The notes: generated by a model not told the origin, from the sequence alone. A stretch of 64,000 nt of DNA from Shimia sp. R9_2 (GCF_017743735.1 NZ_JAGHRO010000001.1:186001-250000), one strand, 5' to 3'. Positions 1 through 9,125 are shown, numbered from the stretch's first letter. Translations and numbers: made by a program.

Positions 1-78
1 CACGGATTTCGTCGCCGGCAGAAATCTGGTCCCCATTCCAGCCACCGGAAAAATCGCTTTCGTTACCTTGCGCTGCAT
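1..78 (-). CDS. galU: UTP-glucose-1-phosphate uridylyltransferase, N-terminal fragment
   Basis: Reading the minus strand from the ATG at 76-78 gives 26 codons that run off the left edge. They include the nucleotidyltransferase signature AIFPVAGMGTRFLPATKS, which is the UTP-binding loop of GalU. GalU makes UDP-glucose from UTP and glucose-1-phosphate in the cytoplasm. This fits the following genes for polysaccharide export and nucleotide-sugar modification on the same side of the window. Only the first tenth or so of the protein is present, so length and C-terminal half cannot be judged. The upstream region carries only a weak purine stretch as ribosome binding site. Recognition of the family is firm because the motif is near-invariant. 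Confidence 0.88.
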   Translation of the reverse strand, partial: MQRKVTKAIFPVAGMGTRFLPATKSV

Positions 79-139
79 ATAGAGCTCACTTTCGGTTAAA
101 GTTGTTATCTACCTTCAATCTCAGGCGATCGAAGGCAAT

Positions 140-163
140 CCAAATCAATAAAATATGATTTGG
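140..163. repeat. 8-bp inverted repeat upstream of galU
   Basis: CCAAATCA at 140-147 is the exact reverse complement of TGATTTGG at 156-163, separated by an 8-base A/T spacer. It lies about 60 bases upstream of the galU start, inside the 200-base gap to the next gene. It could be an operator for a dimeric regulator or a leader hairpin. There is no U-tract, so it is not an intrinsic terminator. The function is unknown. Confidence 0.4.
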
Positions 164-276
164 CGATAGCACGAATTGTCCCTGATTTCTACATACCCAG
201 CTCGAAGTTTTCCCAAACGTTGGCAGAATACCTCAGTTGCACCTTCAACATTTTGCGGTGATTGAAAAATCATCTG

Positions 277-1389
277 TCAAAAGACACTGGCAATCGCAAA
301 GAGCGACCCGACCAATGCGATAACCGCTTGCGCAGGTCTGATTGCAGATTCGCTGGCGACCACGATATCGCCGGGCTGGATCTGAAAGGTATTTGCACCA
401 AACAGACTATCGGCCCTTGTCAGATCAAAAGAAAAGACAACGTGCTCGTGGTTAGGGCCACTGTTATCCGGTCTAATATCCTCAGCATCATATTGCCGCA
501 AAACAAACAGACCTTGCGGGTTTGCGCGATCATCATTGAGGCCCCCGAGCATTGTAACTGCTTCCATGGCGGTGATATCTTCTTGGTTAAAAAACACCTG
601 ACGCTCAGATCGGGTCGCCCCTACTGCGATAAAATACCTTTCATCTTCTTCAACGATAATCTGATCGCCACCACGCACAATCACATTTTTTGTAGGGTCT
701 TTGAGCAAGCTATCCAATGGGATTTCATACGATTTTCCCTGACGCTGCAACCGCACCAGTGGATTTTCAACCTGATCACTCACTCCGCCGGACTGGGCCA
801 AAACAGACAAGATAGACACGTTTCGGTCTGTCAAAGGCAACCTCTGAGGCGCAACCACTCCAGTAACCACGTCGACCGAGTTCTGTGGCCCAGGTGTGAC
901 CCCGATTTGAACCTGTGCCGACGGCGCGATAGGGGAGAGCTGCCCCTGGATTTTTTCACGCGCCTGATAAGGAGTCAGCCCCGCGACCATAATGTCATCC
1001 ACATAAGGTACAAAAATTGTACCAGCCTCAGTCACTTCTACAGGCCGCAGCGGCGTGGAGCGTTCTGCAGGCCCCAAAAGCAAAGAATTGTCTTGGTTAT
1101 CCCAAACCGTGAGCGTCACCAGATCGCCCGTTTGGATAATGCGGCTTTTAGGACCCGGCGAGCGCGCAAACCAATGATAGTGGCCATGCCATCCAGTCCC
1201 GGGCCATTCTTCAATATTCTTGGCGCTAATGCGGTCTACAGCAGTGACTTGGATGTCATCCGGTGTGCGGTTCTCACCTACAACTTCTGAAGCGATAGGC
1301 CCGCCACGCGGCAGGGAACAGGCGGACACAATAAAGAGTGTCGCCAACAAAACAAATGTAACCGCTCTGCTCTGCATGACCTGCACCAT
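277..1389 (-). CDS. Polysaccharide export outer-membrane lipoprotein, Wza type
   Basis: The product is a predicted outer-membrane channel component for capsular or exopolysaccharide secretion. From the ATG at 1389 it is about 370 residues. It begins with a short basic segment, a hydrophobic stretch and the lipobox IVSAC, which predicts lipidation and removal of the signal peptide. A Poly_export region follows (about residues 75-160), then SLBB-like segments, and a hydrophobic C-terminal segment comparable to the outer-membrane helix of Wza. The open frame extends 29 codons further upstream, but that extension is polar and would bury the signal peptide. A second ATG lies at 1377; GGAAC just before 1389 slightly favours that start. 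It is transcribed towards galU. No Wzc-like kinase or Wzy is in view. Confidence 0.85.
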   Translation of the reverse strand: MVQVMQSRAVTFVLLATLFIVSACSLPRGGPIASEVVGENRTPDDIQVTAVDRISAKNIEEWPGTGWHGHYHWFARSPGPKSRIIQTGDLVTLTVWDNQDNSLLLGPAERSTPLRPVEVTEAGTIFVPYVDDIMVAGLTPYQAREKIQGQLSPIAPSAQVQIGVTPGPQNSVDVVTGVVAPQRLPLTDRNVSILSVLAQSGGVSDQVENPLVRLQRQGKSYEIPLDSLLKDPTKNVIVRGGDQIIVEEDERYFIAVGATRSERQVFFNQEDITAMEAVTMLGGLNDDRANPQGLFVLRQYDAEDIRPDNSGPNHEHVVFSFDLTRADSLFGANTFQIQPGDIVVASESAIRPAQAVIALVGSLFAIASVF

Positions 1390-1780
1390 AGTTCCAGTTC
1401 TTTTGCTCTCTTTTATGAGCGTTTCGCGCCGGGCCACAACCATTTGTTCAAATTTGTGGTGAAACGTGTGCGCCACACACCACAGGACTTCGGATTTTTT
1501 GAAGGAGAAACTTAACCGCTCATCTCAACTGCCAGCGTCACTCAGCGCACCCAACCAGTTCGCAAGTTGCGCAATTGATAGGCAAAAAGACGCTTTTAGA
1601 GACATCCGAAGTTTGAATTACTCATCCAAACGGGTATAGGAAATACACGTACGCAATTGCACCGCTATTCTACCAAACAACAGAAATTCAATACCTTCGA
1701 GAGCACCGCAGAAACGCCTTCGCGACGTTACTTAAGATCACGAGACCACAAACGCGCATTGATTGCACAACTTAAAGACT
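1390..1780. other. Intergenic region between divergent export lipoprotein and dehydratase genes
   Basis: This gap of almost 400 bases separates two divergent polysaccharide genes and must hold both promoters. It is more AT-rich than its neighbours. The best sigma-70-like match on the plus strand is TTGAAT at 1613-1618 and TATAGG at 1635-1640 with a 16-base spacer, which is weak. I see no gene, RNA or strong repeat here. Confidence 0.4.
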
Positions 1781-3682
1781 ATGCTTTATAATACAATCAC
1801 CTCCCTGTCCCAAGCGCAGAAAGCCAAGATCTTTGTCACGGTTGATTTGATCGCTTTGACATTTGCGCTTTGTATAGCCCAGATTTTCTCAGACGACGCG
1901 CGCGGCCTCTCAGCGCTGGTTTGGCATTTCCCAGTTTTGATCGCTGTCTCTGCCGCAACAATTCACTTTCTCGGCCTCAACCGCATAAAACTAAATGCTT
2001 TTGGCATGGAAGACATCAGCAAAAGCATGACGGTTGCGGGCTTGATGCTTTTGTCCAGCCTCGCTCTGAATTTCGTATTGCGCGATGACGGTTTGGCGTT
2101 TGCGACCCTGGCAGAATTTACAGGCCTGTTCTTGCTGCTCTCGATTTCCTTCCGAGTCATCATGCACAAGATTGTGGAGCGCATCTACGCCTCTCGCACC
2201 TCTCGCCGGCGCGTGTTGATCTACGGCGCAGGTCAGACCGGCCAGCAGCTGGCTGCGGCCCTAGTCACCGATGACGAATTTAAAGCCGCGTGCTTTGTCG
2301 ACGACGACCCAAATCTGCAAAAGCTCACAATCAATGGCCTGAGGGTTCATGCCCCGCGTGAAATCCCCAAGCTCGCAAGACAATCAAAAGTTGATCGTAT
2401 CATTCTGGCAATGCCGTCTGCCGAACACACAGTGCGACAGCGTCTGGCCAGAAAACTATCTGGCCTAGGTTGTGAAGTGCTCGCCCTTCCGTCATTTGCT
2501 GATATTGTTCTACGCGGAGAAGATGTGACCGCTGCTGCCCCTATCACAATGGATAGCCTTCTCGGGCGCGACGCTGTAAAGGACGATCTGCCGGAAACGG
2601 AATCCGCCTACCGTGGTCACCGTATTCTTGTGACAGGCGCAGGCGGCTCCATCGGCGGCGAACTTTGCCGTCAACTTGCGCGCTGCGCTCCTGCAGAGCT
2701 GGTTCTGTTCGATCATTGCGAATTTGCACTCTACAAAATTGCCAAATCCATCAAAGAGAACCTACCAGACACCAAATTCACAGCTGTGCTTGGATCCATC
2801 GGGCATGCCGAGTTGATCGCGGAAACGATTGCCGCCCATAAAATCGATGTGGTCTTTCACGCTGCCGCCTACAAACATGTAGGCCTTGTACAGGACAATG
2901 CCTTTGAGGGCGTGCGTAACAATGTAATTGGCACCCGCATCGTGGCAGAAGAGGCCCTGCGGGCCGGGGTTGAGCGCTTTATTCTGGTCTCTACCGACAA
3001 AGCTGTGCGCCCGACATCCATTATGGGCAGCTCCAAACGCCTTGCGGAACTGGTTATTCAGGATCTGGCCACACGTTCGCAGACCACAAAATTCTCCATG
3101 GTCCGCTTTGGCAATGTGCTTGGCTCTTCCGGCTCGGTGATTCCGCTGTTCCAGCAGCAAATCCGTGAATTGGGCCCGGTGACCGTCACCCACCCCAATG
3201 TCACACGCTTTTTCATGACTATTGACGAAGCCGTCCGCCTGGTTCTGCTTGCAGGAACCTTCTCGCGCGGCGGCGATGTTTTTGTGCTCGACATGGGCAC
3301 ACCGGTCTCAATCTATGAGATGGCCCGCAAGATGATCGAGGCCGCAGGCCATACAGTGCGTGATGAGATGGACCCGAACGGCGACATCCCGATTGTCTTC
3401 ACCGGATTGAAGGACGGCGAAAAAATGCATGAGGAGTTGCTGATTGGCAGCGATATGCTCACCACGCCGCATCCGAAAATCCTGCGCGCGCAGGAAAATC
3501 TTATGTCCGAACTTGAAGTGGCGCTCGCCCTTCAGGATCTGCGCCGCGCCATCGATGAGCGCGATCACACGTTGCTCGCGGCAACCCTGACACGCTGTAT
3601 CGCCGCAGATCAGACCCAGACAGAAGTGGCGACAACCAGCCACGAGGCAAACGCCCCGACACTCACGCTTGTGGGTGAGTGA
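1781..3682 (+). CDS. Membrane-bound nucleotide-sugar 4,6-dehydratase, FlaA1/CapD/WbpM family
   Basis: Enzymes of this family convert UDP-GlcNAc-type sugars to 4-keto-6-deoxy sugars for O-antigen, capsule or glycan synthesis, anchored in the inner membrane. The product (633 residues from the ATG at 1781; an in-frame TTG at 1763 is an alternative) has about four N-terminal membrane helices. A first Rossmann-like domain with GAGQTGQQ (about residue 149) follows, then a catalytic SDR domain with VTGAGGSIGGEL (about 281-292). The usual YxxxK is replaced by Met415 and Lys419 after STDKA, the Ser-Met-Lys arrangement typical of the long membrane-bound members. It stands alone on the plus strand, facing the epimerase gene downstream. 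The family is certain; the exact substrate is not. Confidence 0.9.
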   Translation: MLYNTITSLSQAQKAKIFVTVDLIALTFALCIAQIFSDDARGLSALVWHFPVLIAVSAATIHFLGLNRIKLNAFGMEDISKSMTVAGLMLLSSLALNFVLRDDGLAFATLAEFTGLFLLLSISFRVIMHKIVERIYASRTSRRRVLIYGAGQTGQQLAAALVTDDEFKAACFVDDDPNLQKLTINGLRVHAPREIPKLARQSKVDRIILAMPSAEHTVRQRLARKLSGLGCEVLALPSFADIVLRGEDVTAAAPITMDSLLGRDAVKDDLPETESAYRGHRILVTGAGGSIGGELCRQLARCAPAELVLFDHCEFALYKIAKSIKENLPDTKFTAVLGSIGHAELIAETIAAHKIDVVFHAAAYKHVGLVQDNAFEGVRNNVIGTRIVAEEALRAGVERFILVSTDKAVRPTSIMGSSKRLAELVIQDLATRSQTTKFSMVRFGNVLGSSGSVIPLFQQQIRELGPVTVTHPNVTRFFMTIDEAVRLVLLAGTFSRGGDVFVLDMGTPVSIYEMARKMIEAAGHTVRDEMDPNGDIPIVFTGLKDGEKMHEELLIGSDMLTTPHPKILRAQENLMSELEVALALQDLRRAIDERDHTLLAATLTRCIAADQTQTEVATTSHEANAPTLTLVGE

Positions 3683-3687
3683 AACTA

Positions 3688-3713
3688 CTCAGCCGGTTGA
3701 TAAATCGGCTGAG
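3688..3713. terminator. Hairpin between convergent sugar genes, terminator-like
   Basis: CTCAGCCG at 3688-3695 and CGGCTGAG at 3706-3713 form a perfect 8-bp GC-rich stem with a 10-base loop, six bases after the dehydratase stop and before the convergent epimerase stop. There is no U-tract on either strand, so it may only stabilise the 3' end or act with Rho. Confidence 0.4.
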
Positions 3714-3781
3714 ACTCCAAGATATCGTGCTAATCGAACGGACCGCGGCTTCTTATACGCGATAAAAGCGCCATCACCCCA

Positions 3782-4807
3782 TCAGGCGTCATAAAACTCG
3801 CGATACCAGGCAACAAACTTGGCGACACCCTCCTCAACGGGCGTCGCGGGAATTGTCCCGGTCAACTGCTCCAGAAGCTGGGCCTCCGCCCAGGTTGCAG
3901 GGACATCGCCGGGCTGCATATCCATGAAGTTTTTCTTGGCCTCTTTGCCAAGCGCCGCCTCGATGGCCTCCACAAATTTCATCAGCTGCACCGGTTGACC
4001 GTTGCCGATGTTGACCAAACGCCAGGGGGCCACCGGGCTCAGGCTGTCGCCCGTCAGTGCCGCTTCGCGCTGAGCCACCTGCAAGGGAGCCGCCTCAATC
4101 AGCTGCACAATGCCAGTCACCAGATCGTCGATATAGGTGAAATCGCGGCGCATATCGCCGTGATTGTAGATGTCGATCGGCGCGCCTTCCAAAATCGCCT
4201 TGGTGAATTTGAAGAGCGCCATATCCGGACGTCCCCATGGGCCATAGACCGTGAAGAAGCGGAACATGGTGGTCGGCAGATGGTAGAGATGGGCATAAGA
4301 ATGCGCCATCGCCTCATTGGCCTTTTTGGTCGCCGCATAAAAAGACATCTGGTGATCGGCTTTATGCGTCTCGGCATAGGGCATTTCCGTATTGGCCCCA
4401 TAAGCCGAACTGGTCGACGCCAGCAGCATATGCGCTGGCGGAAAGGTGCGCGCGGCCTCCAGCAGTTCAAACGTACCAACCAGATTGGCCTCCACATAAG
4501 AGCGCGGCGCATCAATGGAGTAGCGCACCCCTGCCTGCGCGGCGAGATGGATCACCGCATCCGGCTTGTGCTCTTCAAACAGGCGCATCAGGGTGCCGGA
4601 GGCTTCCAGGCGTTCTTCCACCGCCTGAAATCCTTGGTGCTGCTTCAAGATTTGATGGCGGCGCTCTTTCAGAGTCACATCATAGTAATCCGTCATGGCG
4701 TCCAGACCGACGACGGCCCAGCCTTCCTGCAACAACCTTTGAGCGGTGTGAAATCCGATAAATCCGGCGGAGCCCGTCACCAGGGCCGTGCGCTGCGTTT
4801 GCGTCAT
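3782..4807 (-). CDS. NAD-dependent epimerase, UDP-glucuronate 4-epimerase-like
   Basis: The predicted reaction is interconversion of UDP-glucuronate and UDP-galacturonate to supply uronic acids for surface polysaccharide. The 341-residue product is an extended SDR. It has the NAD-binding [10 protein letters not shown] (11-20), Ser132-Ser134 in the STSSAYG strand, and catalytic Tyr157xxxLys161. The later [14 protein letters not shown] and [10 protein letters not shown] motifs are characteristic of the UDP-glucuronate 4-epimerase subgroup (LspL/CapI-like). The length is normal for the family. It lies 77 bases downstream of kdsB on the same strand; the gap carries a good ribosome binding site (AAGGGGAGAA) and is AT-rich, so a separate promoter is possible. 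Other UDP-hexose epimerases are a less likely alternative. Confidence 0.85.
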   Translation of the reverse strand: MTQTQRTALVTGSAGFIGFHTAQRLLQEGWAVVGLDAMTDYYDVTLKERRHQILKQHQGFQAVEERLEASGTLMRLFEEHKPDAVIHLAAQAGVRYSIDAPRSYVEANLVGTFELLEAARTFPPAHMLLASTSSAYGANTEMPYAETHKADHQMSFYAATKKANEAMAHSYAHLYHLPTTMFRFFTVYGPWGRPDMALFKFTKAILEGAPIDIYNHGDMRRDFTYIDDLVTGIVQLIEAAPLQVAQREAALTGDSLSPVAPWRLVNIGNGQPVQLMKFVEAIEAALGKEAKKNFMDMQPGDVPATWAEAQLLEQLTGTIPATPVEEGVAKFVAWYREFYDA

Positions 4808-4884
4808 AATTCCGGTCTTCTCCCCTTGAAATCGGTGGCTTTCTACCGCCGCAAATTACTCAAATACAGTAATAAATTACAGAC

Positions 4885-5685
4885 TTAGGCAGTCCCCATC
4901 TCGGCCATCATGGCTTCGATCCGCGGCACATCCTCAGGATTGTTCAGCTCCCAGAACTGGCGTCCACGTGCCTCAACTTCTACACAAAGCACCTGCCGCC
5001 CGTGCTCCATAAAGCGCAGCTGCTCCAGCCCTTCAAGTTGCTCCAAAGGCCCGGAAGACCAGCGTGGATAGGCACCCAGCGCGGAGGGGCGATAGGCGTA
5101 AACGCCCACATGGTGAAACACGGGTGTCTCATCTTCATCAGCGTAGGTTTCGCTGGTGAAGGGCACCACTTCCTTGGAGAAATAGAGCGCATGGCGGTCG
5201 GTGGTGAAGACCGCCGTGGTGCCCCCAACACGCCCCGCCTTGCGGTCTTCCAGAAAACCGTTGAGCGCGCGGCCATCGCAGCGCAGCACTGGTGTCGCCA
5301 CTTCCGCCATCGGGTCATTGCGCAGACCAGCCACCAGATCTTCGATGAACCAGGCAGGTGTCAGCGGCGCATCCCCCTGCAGGTTCACCACGATCTCATA
5401 GCCACCGCCCAGCGCATCAAAGGCTTCCGCACAGCGCTCTGTGCCATTGGCGCAGGTTTCAGAGGTCATCACCACTTCCGCGCCAAAGGCTTCGCTCGCC
5501 TCTTTGATCCGATCATCATCCGTTGCCACAACCACGCGGTCGACACCGTTGACCTCACAGGCCGCTTCCCAGCTGCGCTGGATGAGGCTCTTGCTCACCC
5601 CGGTGGCGCCTTTCAGCTCTGCCAGAGGTTTGCCGGGGTAACGCGAAGAGGCGTAGCGTGCGGGAATGACGATCAGAACAGACAT
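4885..5685 (-). CDS. kdsB: 3-deoxy-manno-octulosonate cytidylyltransferase
   Basis: KdsB couples CTP to Kdo, giving CMP-Kdo for lipid A inner core or for Kdo-linked capsule. The product (266 residues) starts with MSVLIVIPARYASSRYPGKP, the nucleotide-binding signature of this family. It continues with VVATDDDRI and NLQGDAPL, the latter carrying the metal-binding aspartate. The length is close to the usual 245-265. Its ATG overlaps the cysQ stop codon by one base, so the two are translationally coupled. Placement in a capsule-like region suggests it could serve a Kdo-containing export polysaccharide rather than, or in addition to, the lipopolysaccharide core. Confidence 0.9.
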   Translation of the reverse strand: MSVLIVIPARYASSRYPGKPLAELKGATGVSKSLIQRSWEAACEVNGVDRVVVATDDDRIKEASEAFGAEVVMTSETCANGTERCAEAFDALGGGYEIVVNLQGDAPLTPAWFIEDLVAGLRNDPMAEVATPVLRCDGRALNGFLEDRKAGRVGGTTAVFTTDRHALYFSKEVVPFTSETYADEDETPVFHHVGVYAYRPSALGAYPRWSSGPLEQLEGLEQLRFMEHGRQVLCVEVEARGRQFWELNNPEDVPRIEAMMAEMGTA

Positions 5686-6503
5686 CAGGCTTCTTTCAGT
5701 TCCACTTTGGGCGCATAAGCGATGAAAAACGGATTGGCGAAGTCTTCTTTGCCATAGACCAGCGGGCTGTGATCATCAAAACGGACCACCTGACCACCTG
5801 CGCCCAGCAAAACAGCGTGACCTGCGGCGGTGTCCCACTCCATGGTGCGGCCCACACGTGGGTAGATGTCCGCTTCGCCGGTCGCCACCAGGCAGAACTT
5901 CAGAGAGCTGCCTGCGCTCTTCATGTCTTTGACGCTGTATTTGTTGATGTAGTCATCAGTCGCCTGATCCCGATGGGATTTGGAGGCCACAACAAACAGC
6001 GCGTCATTGTCGCTGTCGGCCACGTTGATCGGGGTGATGGTGCCCACTTTCTTGGGGTCAAACATGCCGGTTTCCTCAACCGCCTGCCCGTCCGCCTGGG
6101 TGAAGAACATTCGGTTGCGCGCCGGGGCATAGACCACACCGCGCTGTGGCACACCGTTTTCCACATAGGCGATGTTCACGGTGAAATCGCCACGGCGGTG
6201 GATGAATTCCTTGGTGCCGTCCAGCGGGTCAACAATCAGGAAGGTATCGCCTTTGGCTTTGTGGCTGTCGGCCTGCTCCTCAGTCACCAACATCACATCA
6301 GGAAACGCCGCCCGCAGACCTGCAGAGATCAGCGCATCCGCTGCCTCGTCAGCCGCCGTCACCGGGCTGTCATCGCTTTTCACCTTCACGTCAAAATCAG
6401 CCGCCTCATAGATCTCCATGATCTTTGCACCGGCTTCGATAGCCAGCTCACGCATGACGGGAATGAGGATGTCATAATCCAAGGTTTCTCTCCTGAAGGA
6501 CAT
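5685..6503 (-). CDS. cysQ: 3'(2'),5'-bisphosphate nucleotidase
   Basis: CysQ dephosphorylates 3'-phosphoadenosine 5'-phosphate (PAP), the by-product of PAPS-dependent sulfation or sulfate assimilation. The product (272 residues) belongs to the inositol-monophosphatase superfamily. It has the metal-binding EEQAD, the central DPLDGTKEF and the late EWDTAAGHAVL, all expected for this fold. It is first in a two-gene operon with kdsB, overlapping by one base. A small inverted repeat (CCCTTA at 6526-6531, TAAGGG at 6543-6548) lies between it and the divergent permease gene. CysQ next to polysaccharide genes is common in alphaproteobacteria and may reflect sulfated surface sugars, but nothing in the sequence proves that. 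Confidence 0.9.
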   Translation of the reverse strand: MSFRRETLDYDILIPVMRELAIEAGAKIMEIYEAADFDVKVKSDDSPVTAADEAADALISAGLRAAFPDVMLVTEEQADSHKAKGDTFLIVDPLDGTKEFIHRRGDFTVNIAYVENGVPQRGVVYAPARNRMFFTQADGQAVEETGMFDPKKVGTITPINVADSDNDALFVVASKSHRDQATDDYINKYSVKDMKSAGSSLKFCLVATGEADIYPRVGRTMEWDTAAGHAVLLGAGGQVVRFDDHSPLVYGKEDFANPFFIAYAPKVELKEA

Positions 6504-6599
6504 TTGTTGTCTAATTGGGTCCGGCCCCTTATGCTCCCTGTGTAAGGGAACAGCAAGAATTCCATCCTATTCTTTGGGCACACAAAAGCGGCAGAGGCA

Positions 6600-7421
6600 A
6601 TGTTTCAGCAAAGCGCCCCCAAAACGACGCTCGCTTCGGCACTTAACCTGTCTGAGCTGGTGTACCACTCGATTGTGCGCAGCGTGCGAAAAACGCACGG
6701 CAATGCGCTCATGTCGCTGATCATGAACATGTTGCAGACCATCATGTTTGTGATGGTGTTTTATGTGATGTTCTCGGTACTCGGGATGCGGGGAGCTGCG
6801 CTGCGCGGCGACTTCCTCATTTACATCATGTCCGGCGTGTTCCTCTTTATGACCCACACAAAGACCATGGGCGCTGTGGTGGGATCGGAGGGACCATCCT
6901 CGCCGATGATGAAACATGCGCCGATGAACACGATCATCGCCATCCTGTCCGCCGCTTTGGGCACGCTCTACATTCAGGTGTTGTCGCTTATGACGATTCT
7001 GTTTGTCTATCACGTGGCCTTCACACCGTTTGAGATTCATCAGCCCGTGCCTGCCTTTGGCATGTTGCTCATTGCCTGGTTCACCGGGCTTGCAATTGGC
7101 ACGGTCTTTCTGGCGCTCAAGCCGTGGTTTCCCACCTTTGTCAGCATCGCGAACACCATATTTGCCCGCGCCAATATGATTGCGTCCGGCAAGATGTTTG
7201 TGGCCAACACGCTGCCGCCCTTCATGCTTGCAATGTTTGACTGGAACCCGCTGTTTCACTGCATCGATCAGGCGCGCGGGTTTGCCTTTATCAACTATGT
7301 GCCGCGCAATTCCTCTGTCACCTATCCGCTCATTGTTGGCGTCGTGCTGCTGATGATTGGTCTGATGGGCGAATTTTACACCCGCAAGCATGCCTCCGTC
7401 AGCTGGAGCGCACGGCGCTGA
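6600..7421 (+). CDS. ABC-2 type polysaccharide export permease, KpsM-like
   Basis: The 273-residue protein has a cytoplasmic N-terminus and about six membrane helices, in the arrangement of ABC-2 permeases that export capsule or O-antigen. Near the N-terminus are the family's typical amphipathic stretch and basic residues, ending in a short basic tail. GAGG eight bases before the ATG is the ribosome binding site. No KpsT-type ATPase is encoded beside it: the next gene on the strand is a protease. A partner must therefore be encoded elsewhere, which is unusual because permease and ATPase are normally adjacent. The surrounding Kdo, epimerase and Wza-type genes support a capsule role. The substrate cannot be read from the sequence. 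Confidence 0.75.
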   Translation: MFQQSAPKTTLASALNLSELVYHSIVRSVRKTHGNALMSLIMNMLQTIMFVMVFYVMFSVLGMRGAALRGDFLIYIMSGVFLFMTHTKTMGAVVGSEGPSSPMMKHAPMNTIIAILSAALGTLYIQVLSLMTILFVYHVAFTPFEIHQPVPAFGMLLIAWFTGLAIGTVFLALKPWFPTFVSIANTIFARANMIASGKMFVANTLPPFMLAMFDWNPLFHCIDQARGFAFINYVPRNSSVTYPLIVGVVLLMIGLMGEFYTRKHASVSWSARR

Positions 7422-7444
7422 GGTGAGGCAGAGGGGGGCTGCGG

Positions 7445-8323
7445 ATGATGAAACCATTCTCCCGCACCTGCGCCTTTCTGATTGCTCTGCTCTGCGCCCT
7501 GTCTTTTGCGCAGGCCCAAACCACCACCGCGCCCGATGCGGGCCGGCCTGATGCCGGACCACTGGGGGATGATCTCTATGTTCTGCAGCTCGATGCGCTC
7601 TGCGGCGCAGGCACACAGTTGTCTCAGGGCTGTCAGGCCATTCGCGACCGCCAGATGCTGGACGCCTCTGCCGCCCCGTGGCGCGCCATCGGTCGGGTCA
7701 ATTTTGCCAGCACCTCTCAGCGCCAGCATTGCACCGGCGCGCTGGTGTCTGAACGGATCGTGCTGACCGCCTCCCATTGTCTTTACAACTTTGCCCGCAA
7801 AATCTGGATCCCGCCGCAAAGCATCCGCTTTGTCGCGGGCTATCAGCGCAGCACAGCCGTGGCGGTGTCTCAAGTCGCCCGCTACGTGCTGCATGAGGTG
7901 CAAGATCCGCACAGCCGCAACTTCAAGGGGGACTTTCCCCGCGACTGGGCCTTGCTGATTTTGAAAGACCCGATCGGACGTGAAACAGGCTTTCTGGAAA
8001 CGGTCGATATAGGCTCTGTTTCAGCGCAAAACGCAGATTTTGCCCTCGCCGGATATCCCGCGCTGCGGCCTCACGTACTGTCTCTGGCGCAGGACTGCGG
8101 CGCACCGGGATTCAGCACCGACCGGCGGCTGATGTTTCAACGCTGCGCCACCATGCACGGGGATTCCGGCGCCCCCGCCCTTGCCCTGATTGACGGCGCC
8201 CCAAAGGTGATTGGCATCTTCACCGGCGCGGTCTCAAAGCGATCGGAATTCCTGAGCGTCGCGATCCCTCTCAAGAGCTTTGCCGCCGCGCTGGAACTGG
8301 AGCGCAACTGGGAAGGCCAATAG
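7445..8323 (+). CDS. Secreted trypsin-like serine protease
   Basis: This 292-residue protein of the chymotrypsin (S1) clan begins with a clear signal peptide ending near FAQA at residues 21-24. The catalytic triad is visible: His111 in LTASHC, Asp167 in RDWALLIL, and Ser241 in MHGDSGAP. Paired cysteines around the histidine and before the serine could form disulfides, consistent with periplasmic or extracellular location. It resembles the V8/glutamyl-endopeptidase-like branch more than DegP, because no PDZ domain follows. It starts 23 bases after the permease stop, so the two could be cotranscribed. The substrate is unknown. Confidence 0.82.
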   Translation: MMKPFSRTCAFLIALLCALSFAQAQTTTAPDAGRPDAGPLGDDLYVLQLDALCGAGTQLSQGCQAIRDRQMLDASAAPWRAIGRVNFASTSQRQHCTGALVSERIVLTASHCLYNFARKIWIPPQSIRFVAGYQRSTAVAVSQVARYVLHEVQDPHSRNFKGDFPRDWALLILKDPIGRETGFLETVDIGSVSAQNADFALAGYPALRPHVLSLAQDCGAPGFSTDRRLMFQRCATMHGDSGAPALALIDGAPKVIGIFTGAVSKRSEFLSVAIPLKSFAAALELERNWEGQ

Positions 8324-8399
8324 GTGCTCTCAATGGTTGTAATTCCTCCGCGACAGGATCAAGTTACATCCCAGCAACCACCATCGCGGATGACCTTCC

Positions 8400-9125
8400 A
8401 TGCAGAAAACGCTCCTCCTCACTGGCGCCAGCCGCGGCATCGGGCACGCCACTGTCAAGCGCTTCTCAGAGGAAGGCTGGCGCGTGCTGACCTGCTCCCG
8501 CCAGCCCTTTGATCCGCGCTGCCCCTGGCCTGATGGTGAGAAAAACCACATCCAGCTCAATCTTTCTGACCCGGCAGACACCATCAACGCGGTGGAGCTG
8601 ATCCGCGAGCGGCTTGATGGGCCGCTGCACGGGCTGGCCAACAACGCAGGCATTTCCCCCAAAGGCCCCAACGGCGAGCGGCTGAACACCTTCACCACCG
8701 ATCTGATGGACTGGGGCAAGGTCTTTCACGTCAATTTCTTTGCCTCCGTGATCCTTGCGCGCGGCCTGCGCGAGGAACTGGCCGAGGCCAAAGGCTCTAT
8801 CGTAAATGTCTCCTCCATCGCGGGCTCACGGGTGCACCCTTTTGCGGGCGCGGCCTATGCCACCTCCAAAGCGGCCCTGGCGGCGCTGACCCGCGAAATG
8901 GCCCATGATTTCGGCCCGCTGGGCGTGCGCGTCAACGCCATCGCGCCGGGCGAAGTGGAAACCTCGATCCTGTCCCCGGGCACCGAGAAGATCGTCGAAG
9001 CCCTGCCCATGGAGCGCCTGGGTCAGCCCCGCGAAGTGGCCGATGTGATCTACTGGCTGTGCTCGGATCAGTCGAGTTATGTGACCGGTACCGAGATTGA
9101 GATCAACGGCGGCCAGCACGTTTGA
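8400..9125 (+). CDS. Short-chain dehydrogenase/reductase
   Basis: The product is a classical SDR of 241 residues. It has the cofactor-binding TGASRGIGHA near residue 8, the structural NNAG followed by ISPKG, catalytic Ser in VNVSSIAGS, and the YATSK active-site motif. The C-terminal VTGTEIEINGGQHV is typical of family members that act on small alcohols or 3-ketoacyl substrates. The acidic or basic residue that would fix NAD versus NADP preference is ambiguous: the Arg in the glycine motif mildly suggests NADP. It follows the protease gene by 76 bases. The physiological substrate cannot be assigned from sequence. Confidence 0.82.
   Translation: MQKTLLLTGASRGIGHATVKRFSEEGWRVLTCSRQPFDPRCPWPDGEKNHIQLNLSDPADTINAVELIRERLDGPLHGLANNAGISPKGPNGERLNTFTTDLMDWGKVFHVNFFASVILARGLREELAEAKGSIVNVSSIAGSRVHPFAGAAYATSKAALAALTREMAHDFGPLGVRVNAIAPGEVETSILSPGTEKIVEALPMERLGQPREVADVIYWLCSDQSSYVTGTEIEINGGQHV

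Noticed and set aside
262-1290. 342-codon plus-strand frame opposite the export lipoprotein
   Set aside because: The minus-strand product has a lipobox and Poly_export/SLBB features; the plus-strand product is Arg/His-rich without features.
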